Assembly (NCBI GenBank): GCA_027489915.1
Contig: JAIXZB010000119.1
Span: 1-27,650, forward strand
Direction of reading: 5' to 3'
Length of the DNA stretch: 27,650 bases
From: Rickettsiales bacterium
GTDB taxonomy: Bacteria > Pseudomonadota > Alphaproteobacteria > Rickettsiales > UBA3002
The position numbers were made by a program, and so were the translations under genes. A model generated the notes under the pieces. The model saw only the letters and a list, made by a program, of their open reading frames with translations, made no database searches and was not told where the DNA came from. Of this stretch, positions 1-8,900 are shown in pieces; the first letter of the stretch is position 1, and each line of letters starts with the position of its first letter.

Positions 1-515
1 GACTAGGATGCCATATATTTCCTGATAACAAAGTAAAACAGAGGGCATTTTGCTTGGGCTTTATTCCCTATATTGCGCCATGCGTAGTGGCGCTTATCTG
101 GTTACGATTACAAGATACTGGCAGCATCCCCTACGTAGCCTTAGCTTGCATGGCGAGTGTTTGGATAGTCGATATTGCAGCCTATGCTTCGGGTCGCATT
201 ATCGGTGGGCCTAAAATCGCCCCCTCCATAAGCCCGAATAAAACATGGGCAGGACTTATGGGTGCTATGATTGGACTCGGCATCTTTTGCTACTTTATGC
301 TTCCGAACACCCCCATCATTTGGGCACTGGCCATGCCCCTAGCGATCATCGCGCAAATGGGCGATTTCTTTGAATCATGGCTTAAACGCAAAGCGGGCGT
401 GAAAGATAGTGGCAACCTGCTTCCCGGCCATGGCGGCGTGCTGGATAGAATCGATGGATTGATAACCGCCGCACCTTATTTTGCCGTGATATATGCTTTG
501 TGGGTAATTCCATGA
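1..515 (+). CDS. cdsA: Phosphatidate cytidylyltransferase CdsA (3' part, gene cut by window start)
   Basis: Converts phosphatidic acid and CTP to CDP-diacylglycerol at the inner membrane, the branch point for phospholipids. The frame is open to the first base, so the gene enters from the left. About 170 residues are visible against roughly 270 for the family, so the N-terminal third is missing; a TTG at 54 is internal and not the start. The CdsA signature is clear near the C-terminus (SWLKRKAGVKDSG, then GHGGVLDRIDG), preceded by SPNKTWAG and several hydrophobic helices. The TGA stop overlaps the dxr ATG (ATGA), indicating translational coupling. cdsA ahead of dxr and rseP is the usual proteobacterial order. 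Confidence 0.95.
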   Translation, partial: LGCHIFPDNKVKQRAFCLGFIPYIAPCVVALIWLRLQDTGSIPYVALACMASVWIVDIAAYASGRIIGGPKIAPSISPNKTWAGLMGAMIGLGIFCYFMLPNTPIIWALAMPLAIIAQMGDFFESWLKRKAGVKDSGNLLPGHGGVLDRIDGLITAAPYFAVIYALWVIP

Positions 516-1678
516 GCAAACGCACACGCATCATTTTACTAGGTGCTACGGGATCTATCGGGGATTCTGCACTCAAACTCATACGTAATGCACCTGAGCG
601 GTTTGAAATAGTCGCCATGACAGCGCATAGTAATGCTCAAAAACTAGCGCAGCTTGCGCATGAGTTTAAGCCCAAAGCGTTGGGGCTTACTGTGGTTGAT
701 ACCACCCTACCCTCTCCTTTTGCTTATGATACTCCGCTACATACTGGCGAAGACGCTGCTTGCGATGTGTTAGATTACGAAGCCGATATTGTCATTGCAG
801 CCATGATGGGGGCTGCAGGCGTATTACCTGTGATGAAAGCTGCAACATTAGGTCGCACCATAGCATTAGCAAACAAAGAAGCACTCGTATGCGCAGGCAG
901 CCTTATTATGCAGGCTTGCCACACGTATAAAGCAACGCTACTACCCATTGATTCAGAACATAACGCTATATTCCAGCTACTCTCTGACAAAGCACATTCA
1001 AGCCTATCCCACATTACACTCACCGCTTCGGGCGGGCCTTTCCTGAATATGCCAATGGCATCACTTGTCGCTGTGACTCCGGAACAGGCGATTGCGCATC
1101 CCAAATGGTCGATGGGTGCAAAAATCTCGGTGGATTCGGCAACCATGATGAATAAAGGCCTCGAATGCATAGAAGCGCATTGGCTTTTTGGCCTAGAAGC
1201 AGACCGCATAAAGGTCATGATTCATCCGCAAGCGATTATTCATGGCATGGCAACATTTGACGATGGAAGCACCCTAGCCTACGCAAGCCCTGCAGATATG
1301 ATGATTCCTATAAGTTACTGCTTATACGCGCCACAAAGAGCAACACTGCCAGACCAAATACTTACACTTGATATGTTGAACGGGCTGACATTTTTTAATG
1401 TTGAAAATGAACGTTTTCCTGCCCTTAAGATCTGTCTTGACGCACTGCAGGAGGGCAATGCAAGCACCATAGCACTAAATGCAAGCAATGAAGTGGCCGT
1501 AGGAGCGTTTCTGCAAAAACGGATTGGATTTTGCAACATAACCTCTTTGGTTGAAGAAATAACCGCAAAACATACTGGACATAATCCTAAAACCATTGAG
1601 GATGTCTTGCAACTAGACGCAGACATACGGATTAAAACCGAAGAAACCATAACGAAAGCTTATAAAATCTATGCTTGA
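512..1678 (+). CDS. dxr: 1-deoxy-D-xylulose 5-phosphate reductoisomerase
   Basis: Cytosolic NADPH-dependent enzyme making 2-C-methyl-D-erythritol 4-phosphate, the committed step of the MEP isoprenoid pathway (also called IspC). The 388-residue product has the nucleotide-binding GATGSIG at residues 11-17, NKEALVCAG at 121-129, metal ligands D147 and E149 in PIDSEHNAIFQ, and the VDSATMMNKGLE block at 207-218, whose last Glu is the third metal ligand by family comparison. Length is typical. I chose the ATG at 512, which overlaps the cdsA stop; a slightly earlier in-frame start at 500 adds only four residues and lies inside cdsA. The 3' end overlaps rseP by 8 bases. Confidence 0.97.
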   Translation: MSKRTRIILLGATGSIGDSALKLIRNAPERFEIVAMTAHSNAQKLAQLAHEFKPKALGLTVVDTTLPSPFAYDTPLHTGEDAACDVLDYEADIVIAAMMGAAGVLPVMKAATLGRTIALANKEALVCAGSLIMQACHTYKATLLPIDSEHNAIFQLLSDKAHSSLSHITLTASGGPFLNMPMASLVAVTPEQAIAHPKWSMGAKISVDSATMMNKGLECIEAHWLFGLEADRIKVMIHPQAIIHGMATFDDGSTLAYASPADMMIPISYCLYAPQRATLPDQILTLDMLNGLTFFNVENERFPALKICLDALQEGNASTIALNASNEVAVGAFLQKRIGFCNITSLVEEITAKHTGHNPKTIEDVLQLDADIRIKTEETITKAYKIYA

Positions 1679-2804
1679 GTCACTCTCAGAGGTTTTTCAT
1701 TACGCTTGGTCGTTTATTCTTATTATTTCTGTCATCGTGTTTATTCACGAATTTGGACATTACATCGTTGCGCGCTGGTGCGGCGTAAAAGTGGAAATTT
1801 TTTCTATTGGCTTTGGGCGTGAAATCTGGAGCTTCACTGCAAAGAAAAGCGGTACTCGCTGGAAATTTTCTATACTTCCCTTTGGTGGATACGTGAAAAT
1901 GTATGGCGATGCAGGGGCGGCATCTAATGCCGATGATGAAGCCATAGCAAAGATGACAGAAGCAGAGAAAAAAATAAGCTTCCATCATAAGCCTTTATGG
2001 GCAAAATCACTGGTGGTGGCTGCTGGACCTATTGCAAATTTTATTCTTACTATAGCTGTATTCACCTATTTTATATTTACGGTGGGAATAGCCTCGACCA
2101 AACCCATTGTTGGAGAAGTGTTGAAACCCTCCGCTGCTTATGATGCAGGCATAAAAGTGGGTGATAAGGTGATTTCGATTAACGGCAAGAAAATGGTGCG
2201 CTTCAACGATATTCCTGCCTACATCATCACTAATACAGGCACAGAAATTACCATTCTAATTGAGCGCGACGGAAAACAAAAGTCGTTGACACTTGTGCCG
2301 CGCATTGTTGAAGAAAAAGATATTCTAGGAAACAGCAATAAGCGCCCACTTATTGGACTTCAAAGCACTAAAATAACCAGAGATTCCGTTGGACTGGGCC
2401 AAGCTGTGTGGGAAGCAATAAAAAGTACTTACGGTATGTGTGTATCTAGTCTTAAAGTTTTGGGGCAAATGATTACGGGCGACCGCAGTGTTGATGAATT
2501 AAAAGGTCCCGTTGGAATCGCCAAAATGTCTGGTCAGGTAACACAATCAGGCGATAATATGTCAGAAACATTACATACTATCTTATGGTTCATTGCATTG
2601 CTCTCAGCGAATCTAGGCATGGTAAATCTTTTTCCAATTCCCATGCTCGATGGCGGTCATCTTATGTATTACGGCTTAGAGGCCATGCGCGGCAAGCCTG
2701 TTGCAGAGCGTGTCATGGACTTCAGTTACCGCGTCGGATTTGTGCTTCTAATGACACTTATGGGCTTCACGCTGTTAAACGACATCAGGCAACTGTGGCT
2801 TTAA
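1671..2804 (+). CDS. rseP: Site-2 zinc metalloprotease RseP
   Basis: Inner-membrane intramembrane protease that cleaves anti-sigma factors and remnant signal peptides (also called RasP, YaeL or MmpA). The 377-residue protein has the zinc-binding HEFGH at residues 26-30 in the first membrane helix. A single recognisable PDZ domain follows the second helix (about 135-205: VGEVLKPSAAYDAGIKVGDK). The second catalytic block NLFPIPMLDGGH has its metal-ligand Asp near residue 327. One PDZ domain is my reading; the E. coli protein has two. It begins 8 bases before the dxr stop. Role in sigma-E or cell-cycle proteolysis is inferred from family members. Confidence 0.95.
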   Translation: MLESLSEVFHYAWSFILIISVIVFIHEFGHYIVARWCGVKVEIFSIGFGREIWSFTAKKSGTRWKFSILPFGGYVKMYGDAGAASNADDEAIAKMTEAEKKISFHHKPLWAKSLVVAAGPIANFILTIAVFTYFIFTVGIASTKPIVGEVLKPSAAYDAGIKVGDKVISINGKKMVRFNDIPAYIITNTGTEITILIERDGKQKSLTLVPRIVEEKDILGNSNKRPLIGLQSTKITRDSVGLGQAVWEAIKSTYGMCVSSLKVLGQMITGDRSVDELKGPVGIAKMSGQVTQSGDNMSETLHTILWFIALLSANLGMVNLFPIPMLDGGHLMYYGLEAMRGKPVAERVMDFSYRVGFVLLMTLMGFTLLNDIRQLWL

Positions 2805-2817
2805 TCGATTTTGTGCT

Positions 2818-2826
2818 TGATATAAT
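2818..2826 (+). promoter_or_regulatory. Extended -10 promoter element ahead of bamA
   Basis: The short rseP-bamA gap contains TGATATAAT, a perfect TATAAT with the extended TG motif one base upstream. The predicted start site is near 2833, about 19 bases before the bamA ATG. No good -35 hexamer is spaced correctly (best overlaps GCTTTA at the rseP stop), as is common for extended -10 promoters. It would let bamA-skp-lpx genes be transcribed apart from cdsA-dxr-rseP. Confidence 0.5.
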
Positions 2827-2851
2827 AGCATTTTTATCGCATTCCACTAAT

Positions 2852-5146
2852 ATGAAACGCACTCATATTTTGCTGACACAGATAATTGCATTTAGTGCAT
2901 TGTGTTTTTCTGCGAATGCGGCATTTGCTGAACCAGAAATTACCAACAACACAGCGCGCATAAACGCTATAGATGTTCGCGGTGTTCAGCGTATCGAGCC
3001 TGCAGCTGTAGAGACTTATCTAGGAATCACAGCAGGAACCGATGTGAGCAGAGCGGATATTAGCAATGGACTAAAAAAACTGTATGCCACAGGCTTTTTC
3101 TCGGATGTAAGCATTACCCCACAAGGCAACGTACTTATTGTGGATGTAACAGAAAATCCAAGCGTGAACGAAGTACGCTTTGAGGGTAATGACCGCATTA
3201 GCACAGAAGATATCGAAAAGGAAATCAGCCTCACATCGCGCTCTATTTATACCAAAAGCCGTGTTCAGGATGATTTGAAGCGCCTGCTAGAAGTATATCG
3301 CCGTAACGGGCGCTACTCTGCGACCATCACGCCCAAGATTGTTCCACTAGAACAAAACCGTGTGGACTTAGTGTATGAAATCAATGAAGGGCCTGAAGCA
3401 AAAATTCGCCACATAACATTCATTGGCAATGAATGGTTTGCTAAATCAACGCTTGAGCGCGTGCTAAACTCAGAAGAAGAAGCCTGGTGGAAATTCTTAT
3501 CGGATAACGACAAATACGACCCAGAGCGCTTAAACTACGATCAAGAATTATTACGCCGCTTTTATCAAGAGCAAGGTTACGCTGATTTCAAAGTAACTTC
3601 TGCGATAGCAGAACTTTCACCAAATAAAGATTCTTTCTTTCTGACCTTTACCATTTCAGAAGGTCCCCAGTACAGATTAGGCAACGTTGACGTAAACAGC
3701 CAAATTGGCAAAAGTGACACCTCGTCCCTTGTAGATTTCGTGACAACAAAGACTGAAAACTTATACAATGCGACCGAGATAGAAGAATCAGTCGATAGCC
3801 TTATTCAGGCTTTAGGGGATCGTGGGTACGCCTTCGTCGATATTATTCCTGATGTCAAAAGACGTGAAGACGGCAAGCACATCATCGATCTAACATACAA
3901 TGTGAAACCTGGCCCACGTGTGTACATCGAGCGTATCAATATTACAGGCAATCTTCGTACTCTAGATGAAGTAATCCGCCGCGAATTTCGCTTAGCAGAA
4001 GGTGATGCATATAGCAGCACGAAAATTAAACGCTCCGAACAGCGCCTTAATAACCTTGGCTATTTCGAGAAAGTTACAATCTCCACTCGTGAGGGCAGCT
4101 CACCCGATAAAACCGTGGTGGATGTTCAAGTTGCAGAAAAATCAACAGGCGAAATTACCTTTGGCGCAGGATTCTCGACAGCAGACGGCGCTTTAGCTGA
4201 CTTTGGAATACGAGAGCGAAACTTCCTTGGTCGTGGCCAAGATTTGCGCTTCCGCACCATTTTTGCAGCGCGCAGACAGCAATACGATATCGGTTTTACA
4301 GAACCCTATTTCTTAGGACGTGAACTTGAAGCAGGCTTTGACTTATATCGAACAATTCAAGATTCATCCGATCAATCAACCTTCGATCGTACAGCCAACG
4401 GCTTAACGCTGCGAACGGGTTACAGCATGGGTGAAAAACTCAAGCACCAACTGAGGTATGGCATTGAAAAGAATGAAATCAGCAACGTTGACTCTGATGC
4501 ATCTATCTACATCAAGCAACAAGAAGGTAAAAACACCACTTCAATGGTAGGTCAGTCTTTCATTTACGATGACAGAGATAATAAATTCACGCCAAACTCA
4601 GGGCTATACTGGAGAGCAAACCAAGATATTGCTGGCCTTGGGGGAGATGATAAATTCTTGCGGCATGAACTTCAGACTGAATATTATGTGCCCCTAGCTA
4701 AAAAATGGACTCTATTGTTTGCTGGCTCAGCAGGTAATATTTTAGGCGTTAGTCAGGATGTGCGCATTAGTCAGCGTTTCTTTATTGGTGGTAAAGAAGT
4801 GCGTGGCTTTGCAAACTCTGGCCTTGGGCCTCGCGACATAAGCACCGATGACGCGTTGGGCGGCAACACCTATTATGCAGCTACGGGAGAAATTCGTTTC
4901 CCTCTGGGCTTACCAGATGATTTAGGCGTTAGTGGCGCTGCATTCATTGACGCAGGTAGCTTATTTGACCTTGATGTTACAGGACCCAATATCGCTGATG
5001 ATGCAAGCCCTAGAGTAGGCGCTGGCTTTGGCGTTGCATGGGCTTCACCATTTGGGCCAATACGCATAGACTTCTCTCAAGCCATTGCCAAACAAGACTA
5101 TGATGAGACAGAACTGATTCGATTTAGTTTTGGCACTAGATTTTAA
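2852..5146 (+). CDS. bamA: Outer-membrane protein assembly factor BamA
   Basis: Core of the BAM complex that folds and inserts beta-barrel proteins into the outer membrane. From the ATG at 2852 the product is 764 residues with a signal peptide (MKRTHILLTQIIAFSALCFS, then ANAAFA and cleavage before EPE). Five POTRA repeats follow in the periplasm (about 35-435; for example VRFEGNDRISTEDIEKEI and YIERINITGNLRTLDEVIRR), then a 16-strand Omp85 barrel to the end. The last residues, IRFSFGTRF, carry the terminal-Phe barrel signal. The frame is open upstream to 2585, but that stretch lies inside rseP and lacks a signal peptide. Followed by skp, its periplasmic chaperone partner. Confidence 0.97.
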   Translation: MKRTHILLTQIIAFSALCFSANAAFAEPEITNNTARINAIDVRGVQRIEPAAVETYLGITAGTDVSRADISNGLKKLYATGFFSDVSITPQGNVLIVDVTENPSVNEVRFEGNDRISTEDIEKEISLTSRSIYTKSRVQDDLKRLLEVYRRNGRYSATITPKIVPLEQNRVDLVYEINEGPEAKIRHITFIGNEWFAKSTLERVLNSEEEAWWKFLSDNDKYDPERLNYDQELLRRFYQEQGYADFKVTSAIAELSPNKDSFFLTFTISEGPQYRLGNVDVNSQIGKSDTSSLVDFVTTKTENLYNATEIEESVDSLIQALGDRGYAFVDIIPDVKRREDGKHIIDLTYNVKPGPRVYIERINITGNLRTLDEVIRREFRLAEGDAYSSTKIKRSEQRLNNLGYFEKVTISTREGSSPDKTVVDVQVAEKSTGEITFGAGFSTADGALADFGIRERNFLGRGQDLRFRTIFAARRQQYDIGFTEPYFLGRELEAGFDLYRTIQDSSDQSTFDRTANGLTLRTGYSMGEKLKHQLRYGIEKNEISNVDSDASIYIKQQEGKNTTSMVGQSFIYDDRDNKFTPNSGLYWRANQDIAGLGGDDKFLRHELQTEYYVPLAKKWTLLFAGSAGNILGVSQDVRISQRFFIGGKEVRGFANSGLGPRDISTDDALGGNTYYAATGEIRFPLGLPDDLGVSGAAFIDAGSLFDLDVTGPNIADDASPRVGAGFGVAWASPFGPIRIDFSQAIAKQDYDETELIRFSFGTRF

Positions 5147-5206
5147 GCTTATTTTGGGGCAGATTGCCGCTTTCACCGTACACAACATCCATTTGAAAGG
5201 TCTTTT

Positions 5207-5746
5207 ATGCGTTTTATTCAATCCTCGTTAATGGTACTTTGCCTTAGCGTTATGGTTGCCGTAGCTCCCGCACATGCCGCTACATTAGAAGGTGTTGGAG
5301 TGGTAAATATCCAAAAAATTATGCGGGATTCTAAGGCTGCAAGCTCAGTTAGAGACCAATTAAAAAATAAACAAAAGTCATTCCAATCTGAACTGGATGC
5401 AAAAGAAAAAGCACTTCAGCAAGAAGATCAGGAACTGGCAAAACAGCGCGCCAACCTATCGCAAGAGGCATTTACTCAAAAAGTAACTGCATTTAGCCAA
5501 AAAGCGATGGCTGCTCGTCAGGAAATCCAGAATAAACGCGCACAACTCGACAAAGGTTTCGCAGGTGCTTTGGGGAAAATCCAAGATACAACCATTGCAA
5601 TCGTTCAGGAAATCGCAAAAGAGAAAAACTTGAAGCTTGTAGTATCTTCTTCGCAAGTTCTGTATTCTGATGCAGAAATGGACATTACCAATGAAGTGTT
5701 GACACGCCTCAATAGTAAGTTGCCAAGCGTATCTGTAAGCTTTTAG
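5207..5746 (+). CDS. skp: Periplasmic chaperone Skp/OmpH family
   Basis: Holds unfolded outer-membrane proteins in the periplasm on their way to BamA. The 179-residue product has a signal peptide (MRFIQSSLMVLCLSVMVAVA, cleavage after AHA), a beta-type start (GVGVVNIQKIMRDSKAASSV), then a long charged helical stretch (about residues 45-125, rich in K, E, Q, A) typical of the Skp coiled-coil tentacles, and a closing KLVVSSSQVLYSDAEMDIT segment. Family length is about 160-200. A Shine-Dalgarno-like AAAGG lies about 7 bases before the ATG. Placement between bamA and lpxD is the classic arrangement. Confidence 0.93.
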   Translation: MRFIQSSLMVLCLSVMVAVAPAHAATLEGVGVVNIQKIMRDSKAASSVRDQLKNKQKSFQSELDAKEKALQQEDQELAKQRANLSQEAFTQKVTAFSQKAMAARQEIQNKRAQLDKGFAGALGKIQDTTIAIVQEIAKEKNLKLVVSSSQVLYSDAEMDITNEVLTRLNSKLPSVSVSF

Positions 5747-5759
5747 TCATAACTGAATC

Positions 5760-6797
5760 ATGGTTGATGCGCGCTTTTTCAGCAATCACGGCCCATTTCC
5801 ACTGCATCAGTTGGCGGAAATTGCAAGCGCGCGTCTACATAATACAAAAGACTCAGAAAAAAAAATTGCAGATGTGGCACCACTCGACCGTGCTGAATCC
5901 TCGCATTTGAGCTTTTTTGATAACGCCAAATATCTGGAGCAATTCACTACTACCAATGCTGGTGCGTGTATCATCCGTGAAAAGCATGTCGAAAATGCGC
6001 CGCCACATGTTGCATTACTTATAAGCGAAGACCCCTACCGCAGTTATGCGCTAATTGCACAACGCTTCTACCCCGCAATCACAAATGCTGCGGTTATCAG
6101 CGATAAAGCAAATATCGATGATTCATCTGTTATAGGCGAAGACACCTCCATTGCAGCAGGTGCATATATTGGTAAAAATGTGCGTATAGGAAAACAATGC
6201 ACGATTGGCGCAAATGCAGTAATTCAAGATGGCGTTATTATTGGAGATTCTACAGTTATTGGCCCCCTATCCAGCCTTAGCCATTGTATGATTGGATCAC
6301 ATGTTATCATTCATCGCGGAGTACATATCGGGCAAGATGGATTTGGTTTTGCGCTGGGCCGCGAAGGTCATGTAAAAGTCCCCCAACTAGGCCGTGTGAT
6401 TATTGAAGATAACGTGGAAATCGGTTCAGGTACTACCATCGACAGGGGCACAGGCCCAGATACCTTCATCAGTGAAGGTAGTAAAATCGATAATCTGGTT
6501 CAGATTGGCCATAACGTTCATATTGGCCGCAAAGCAATTATTGTAGCACAAGCTGGAATATCTGGCTCCACCCGCGTTGGAGATGGAACTGTACTTGGAG
6601 GCCAATCTGGCATTGCTGGACACTTAAAAATCGGTGCAGGCGCAAGAATTGCAGCACAATCAGGTGTTATGAATGATATTCAAGCGGGAAGTTCCGTTGG
6701 TGGAAGCCCTGCTGTCGCAATAAAAGACTGGCATCGCCAAACCATTGCAATATCACGACTCATTAAACCTAAAAGAGGCTCTCATGACGGAAACTAG
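5760..6797 (+). CDS. lpxD: UDP-3-O-(3-hydroxyacyl)glucosamine N-acyltransferase LpxD
   Basis: Third step of lipid A synthesis: adds the second 3-hydroxyacyl chain, from acyl-ACP, to the amino group of the UDP-glucosamine intermediate. The 345-residue protein has the LpxD N-terminal uridine-binding domain (about 1-105, with SHLSFFDNAKYLEQF) and a left-handed beta-helix of hexapeptide repeats (about 108-315). H251 in VQIGHNVHIG corresponds to the catalytic His (H239 in E. coli). A C-terminal helix (KDWHRQTIAISRLIK) follows. The end overlaps fabZ by 14 bases. Confidence 0.97.
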   Translation: MVDARFFSNHGPFPLHQLAEIASARLHNTKDSEKKIADVAPLDRAESSHLSFFDNAKYLEQFTTTNAGACIIREKHVENAPPHVALLISEDPYRSYALIAQRFYPAITNAAVISDKANIDDSSVIGEDTSIAAGAYIGKNVRIGKQCTIGANAVIQDGVIIGDSTVIGPLSSLSHCMIGSHVIIHRGVHIGQDGFGFALGREGHVKVPQLGRVIIEDNVEIGSGTTIDRGTGPDTFISEGSKIDNLVQIGHNVHIGRKAIIVAQAGISGSTRVGDGTVLGGQSGIAGHLKIGAGARIAAQSGVMNDIQAGSSVGGSPAVAIKDWHRQTIAISRLIKPKRGSHDGN

Positions 6798-7254
6798 CGT
6801 CATCAATCCTGAACTGGAACAAATCAATGTGGAAGGTATTAAGAAACTAATACCTCACCGCTATCCGTTTCTGATGATTGATAAAGTTGTAAACATCATC
6901 CCCGCCAAATCCTGCATAGGCGTTAAGCTTGTAACCAATAATGAACCGCATTTTGAAGGTCATTTTCCTAATCATCCGGTAATGCCAGGTGTGCTTATTA
7001 TTGAAAGCATGGCGCAATCTGCTGCCGTACTTGTGGTGCACACCATGGGGGAACGTGCGCATGGTAAAATTGTATATTTCATGTCTATCGATGAAGCGCG
7101 CTTTAGAAAACCCGTGGTTCCTGGCGATGTACTCTATGTGCATTGTGAAGTAGAACGCAGTCGCGGTAACGTGTGGCGCTTTAAAGGCGAAGCGCGTGTA
7201 GATGGCCAACGCGTTGCAGATGCAACTTATAGCGCTATGATTATGGATGTATAA
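6784..7254 (+). CDS. fabZ: 3-hydroxyacyl-ACP dehydratase FabZ
   Basis: Dehydrates 3-hydroxyacyl-ACP in type II fatty acid elongation, competing with LpxA/LpxD for the same hydroxyacyl substrates. From the ATG at 6784 it is 156 residues, a single hot-dog domain with HRYPFLMIDKV at 25-35, catalytic H60 in GHFPNHPVMPGV and catalytic E74 in IIESMAQ. I chose 6784 because AGAGG lies about 5 bases upstream; an earlier in-frame start at 6745 lies deep in lpxD. The stop overlaps the lpxA start in TAATG. Confidence 0.96.
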   Translation: MTETSVINPELEQINVEGIKKLIPHRYPFLMIDKVVNIIPAKSCIGVKLVTNNEPHFEGHFPNHPVMPGVLIIESMAQSAAVLVVHTMGERAHGKIVYFMSIDEARFRKPVVPGDVLYVHCEVERSRGNVWRFKGEARVDGQRVADATYSAMIMDV

Positions 7255-8051
7255 TGAACACTATTCACCCAACAGCGATTATCGATAAGAATGCTACGAT
7301 TGAAACCAGTGTAACAATTGGCCCCTATAGCGTTGTGGGTGCGGGAGTAACACTTAAAACAGGCGTTGTCCTGCATTCGCATACAGTCGTTGCAGGGGAT
7401 ACAATTATAGGTGAAGGTACGGAGATTTTTCCATTTGCTTCCATAGGACATCGCCCTCAAGACAAAAAATTCCACGGTGAGAATACGCGGCTTGTCGTAG
7501 GCAAAAATAATGTCATACGTGAACATGTGACCATGAACCCCGGCACAGAAGGCGGCGGCGGCATAACTCAAGTGGGCGATAATAACTTATTTATGGTAGC
7601 AAGCCACGTGGCACATGACTGCATTGTTGGCAACCATATCATCCTCGCGAATAACGCTACACTTGCGGGGCATGTCGTAGTAGACGATGGCGCGATAATT
7701 GGCGGACTAGCTGCGATTCACCAGTTTGTGCGCATTGGCGCTTATGCGATGATTGGCGGTATGTCTGGCGTTGAAAAGGATGTGATTCCTTACGGCAGCG
7801 TTATGGGCGAACGCGCAAGCCTTGCTGGATTGAATTTAATTGGCCTGAAACGCCGTCAAATTAATAAAGAGAACATCAATGCGCTCCGTCATGCCTTTAA
7901 GGAATTATTTATGGCAACCGAAGGGACGCTTGCAGAGCGTGCACAAAAGGTTGATGGGGCGTATGCGCAGGCAGAGGTAAAAGCAATGACCCAGTTTATT
8001 TTAAGCTCAAGCGACCGTTCATTCTGCACCCCTTCAGGTAAAGCAGCATGA
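7254..8051 (+). CDS. lpxA: UDP-N-acetylglucosamine O-acyltransferase LpxA
   Basis: First step of lipid A synthesis: moves a 3-hydroxyacyl chain from ACP to the 3-OH of UDP-GlcNAc. The 265-residue protein has a left-handed beta-helix of hexapeptide repeats (about 1-190), catalytic H121 in SHVAHDCIVGN (E. coli H125), the LANNATLAGHVVVDD and AAIHQFVRIG blocks, and a C-terminal helical domain beginning GLNLIGLKRRQ. The hydrocarbon-ruler position equivalent to E. coli G173 appears to be G169, which by analogy would accept a C14-type chain; that alignment is mine by eye. Overlaps lpxI by 4 bases (ATGA). Confidence 0.97.
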   Translation: MNTIHPTAIIDKNATIETSVTIGPYSVVGAGVTLKTGVVLHSHTVVAGDTIIGEGTEIFPFASIGHRPQDKKFHGENTRLVVGKNNVIREHVTMNPGTEGGGGITQVGDNNLFMVASHVAHDCIVGNHIILANNATLAGHVVVDDGAIIGGLAAIHQFVRIGAYAMIGGMSGVEKDVIPYGSVMGERASLAGLNLIGLKRRQINKENINALRHAFKELFMATEGTLAERAQKVDGAYAQAEVKAMTQFILSSSDRSFCTPSGKAA

Positions 8052-8899
8052 GCGCCGCCTTACAACAAACAGTAAGCACAAAAAAGTTAGGTATTATTGC
8101 TGGAATGGGCGATCTTCCTCGCAGTATTATCGATGCCTGCATTCAGCAGGGACGGCCCTATTTTGTGATTGCACTCGAAGATGCTGCAGATGCCGCTACG
8201 GTCGAGAAATCCCCGCATATGTGGGTTAGGCTTGGAGCAATTGGCAAAGCCCTTACAGCCCTCAAAGAAGAAGGCTGCGAAGAACTGGTGATGGCAGGAC
8301 GCGTGAAACGCCCACGCATTACCTCGCTCATGCCCGATATGAAAGCTACTAAACTCCTAACGCGCCTTGGTTCAAGCTTTCTTACGGGTGATGATGAACT
8401 GCTTAAATCAATCGTATCGTTTCTTGAAGAAGAAGGCTTTACGGTAGTAGGTGCTGATAACGTGGTACAGGAACTCCTGACGCCAGAAGGACTGATTGGC
8501 TCGATTTACCCTGATAAAAAAGCGCAAAGCGATATTGAATTTGGCGCCAAAGTGGCGCGCTCCATTGGTGCGCTTGATATTGGTCAGGCTGTGATTATAC
8601 AAAATCGTTATGTGCTTGGTGTAGAAGCCGCAGAGGGTACAGATGAACTCATACGCCGCTGCGCAAGCTACAAGCAGGAAGAAAAAGGTGGTGTACTGGT
8701 GAAGGTCAAAAAACCACATCAGGAAGGGCGCGTAGATTTACCCACCATCGGCGTTGCAACCGTTGAAGCACTTGCTGAGGCTGGATTTGCAGGAATAGCA
8801 ATTGAAGCGGGTGGTTCGCTTTTATTACACAAGCGCGAGCTGGCACGACGAGCCGATCAATTAGGTATTTTTATCATCGGCTTTAGTATTCTGGAATAG
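8048..8899 (+). CDS. lpxI: UDP-2,3-diacylglucosamine pyrophosphatase LpxI
   Basis: Hydrolyses UDP-2,3-diacylglucosamine to lipid X and UMP. LpxI (former DUF1009) replaces the unrelated LpxH in alphaproteobacteria and some others. The 283-residue product matches the family in length and blocks: GIIAGMGDLPRSI near the N-terminus, then GSIYPDKKAQSDIEFG, QAVIIQNRYVLGVEAAEGTD and GGVLVKVKKPHQEGRVDLPT. The product is the substrate of LpxB, encoded one base downstream. Position between lpxA and lpxB supports the assignment. Confidence 0.95.
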   Translation: MSAALQQTVSTKKLGIIAGMGDLPRSIIDACIQQGRPYFVIALEDAADAATVEKSPHMWVRLGAIGKALTALKEEGCEELVMAGRVKRPRITSLMPDMKATKLLTRLGSSFLTGDDELLKSIVSFLEEEGFTVVGADNVVQELLTPEGLIGSIYPDKKAQSDIEFGAKVARSIGALDIGQAVIIQNRYVLGVEAAEGTDELIRRCASYKQEEKGGVLVKVKKPHQEGRVDLPTIGVATVEALAEAGFAGIAIEAGGSLLLHKRELARRADQLGIFIIGFSILE

Positions 8900-8900
8900 C

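Noticed and set aside
2585..2851. Upstream extension of the bamA frame by 89 codons
   Set aside because: It lies inside rseP, and the signal peptide begins at the ATG at 2852.
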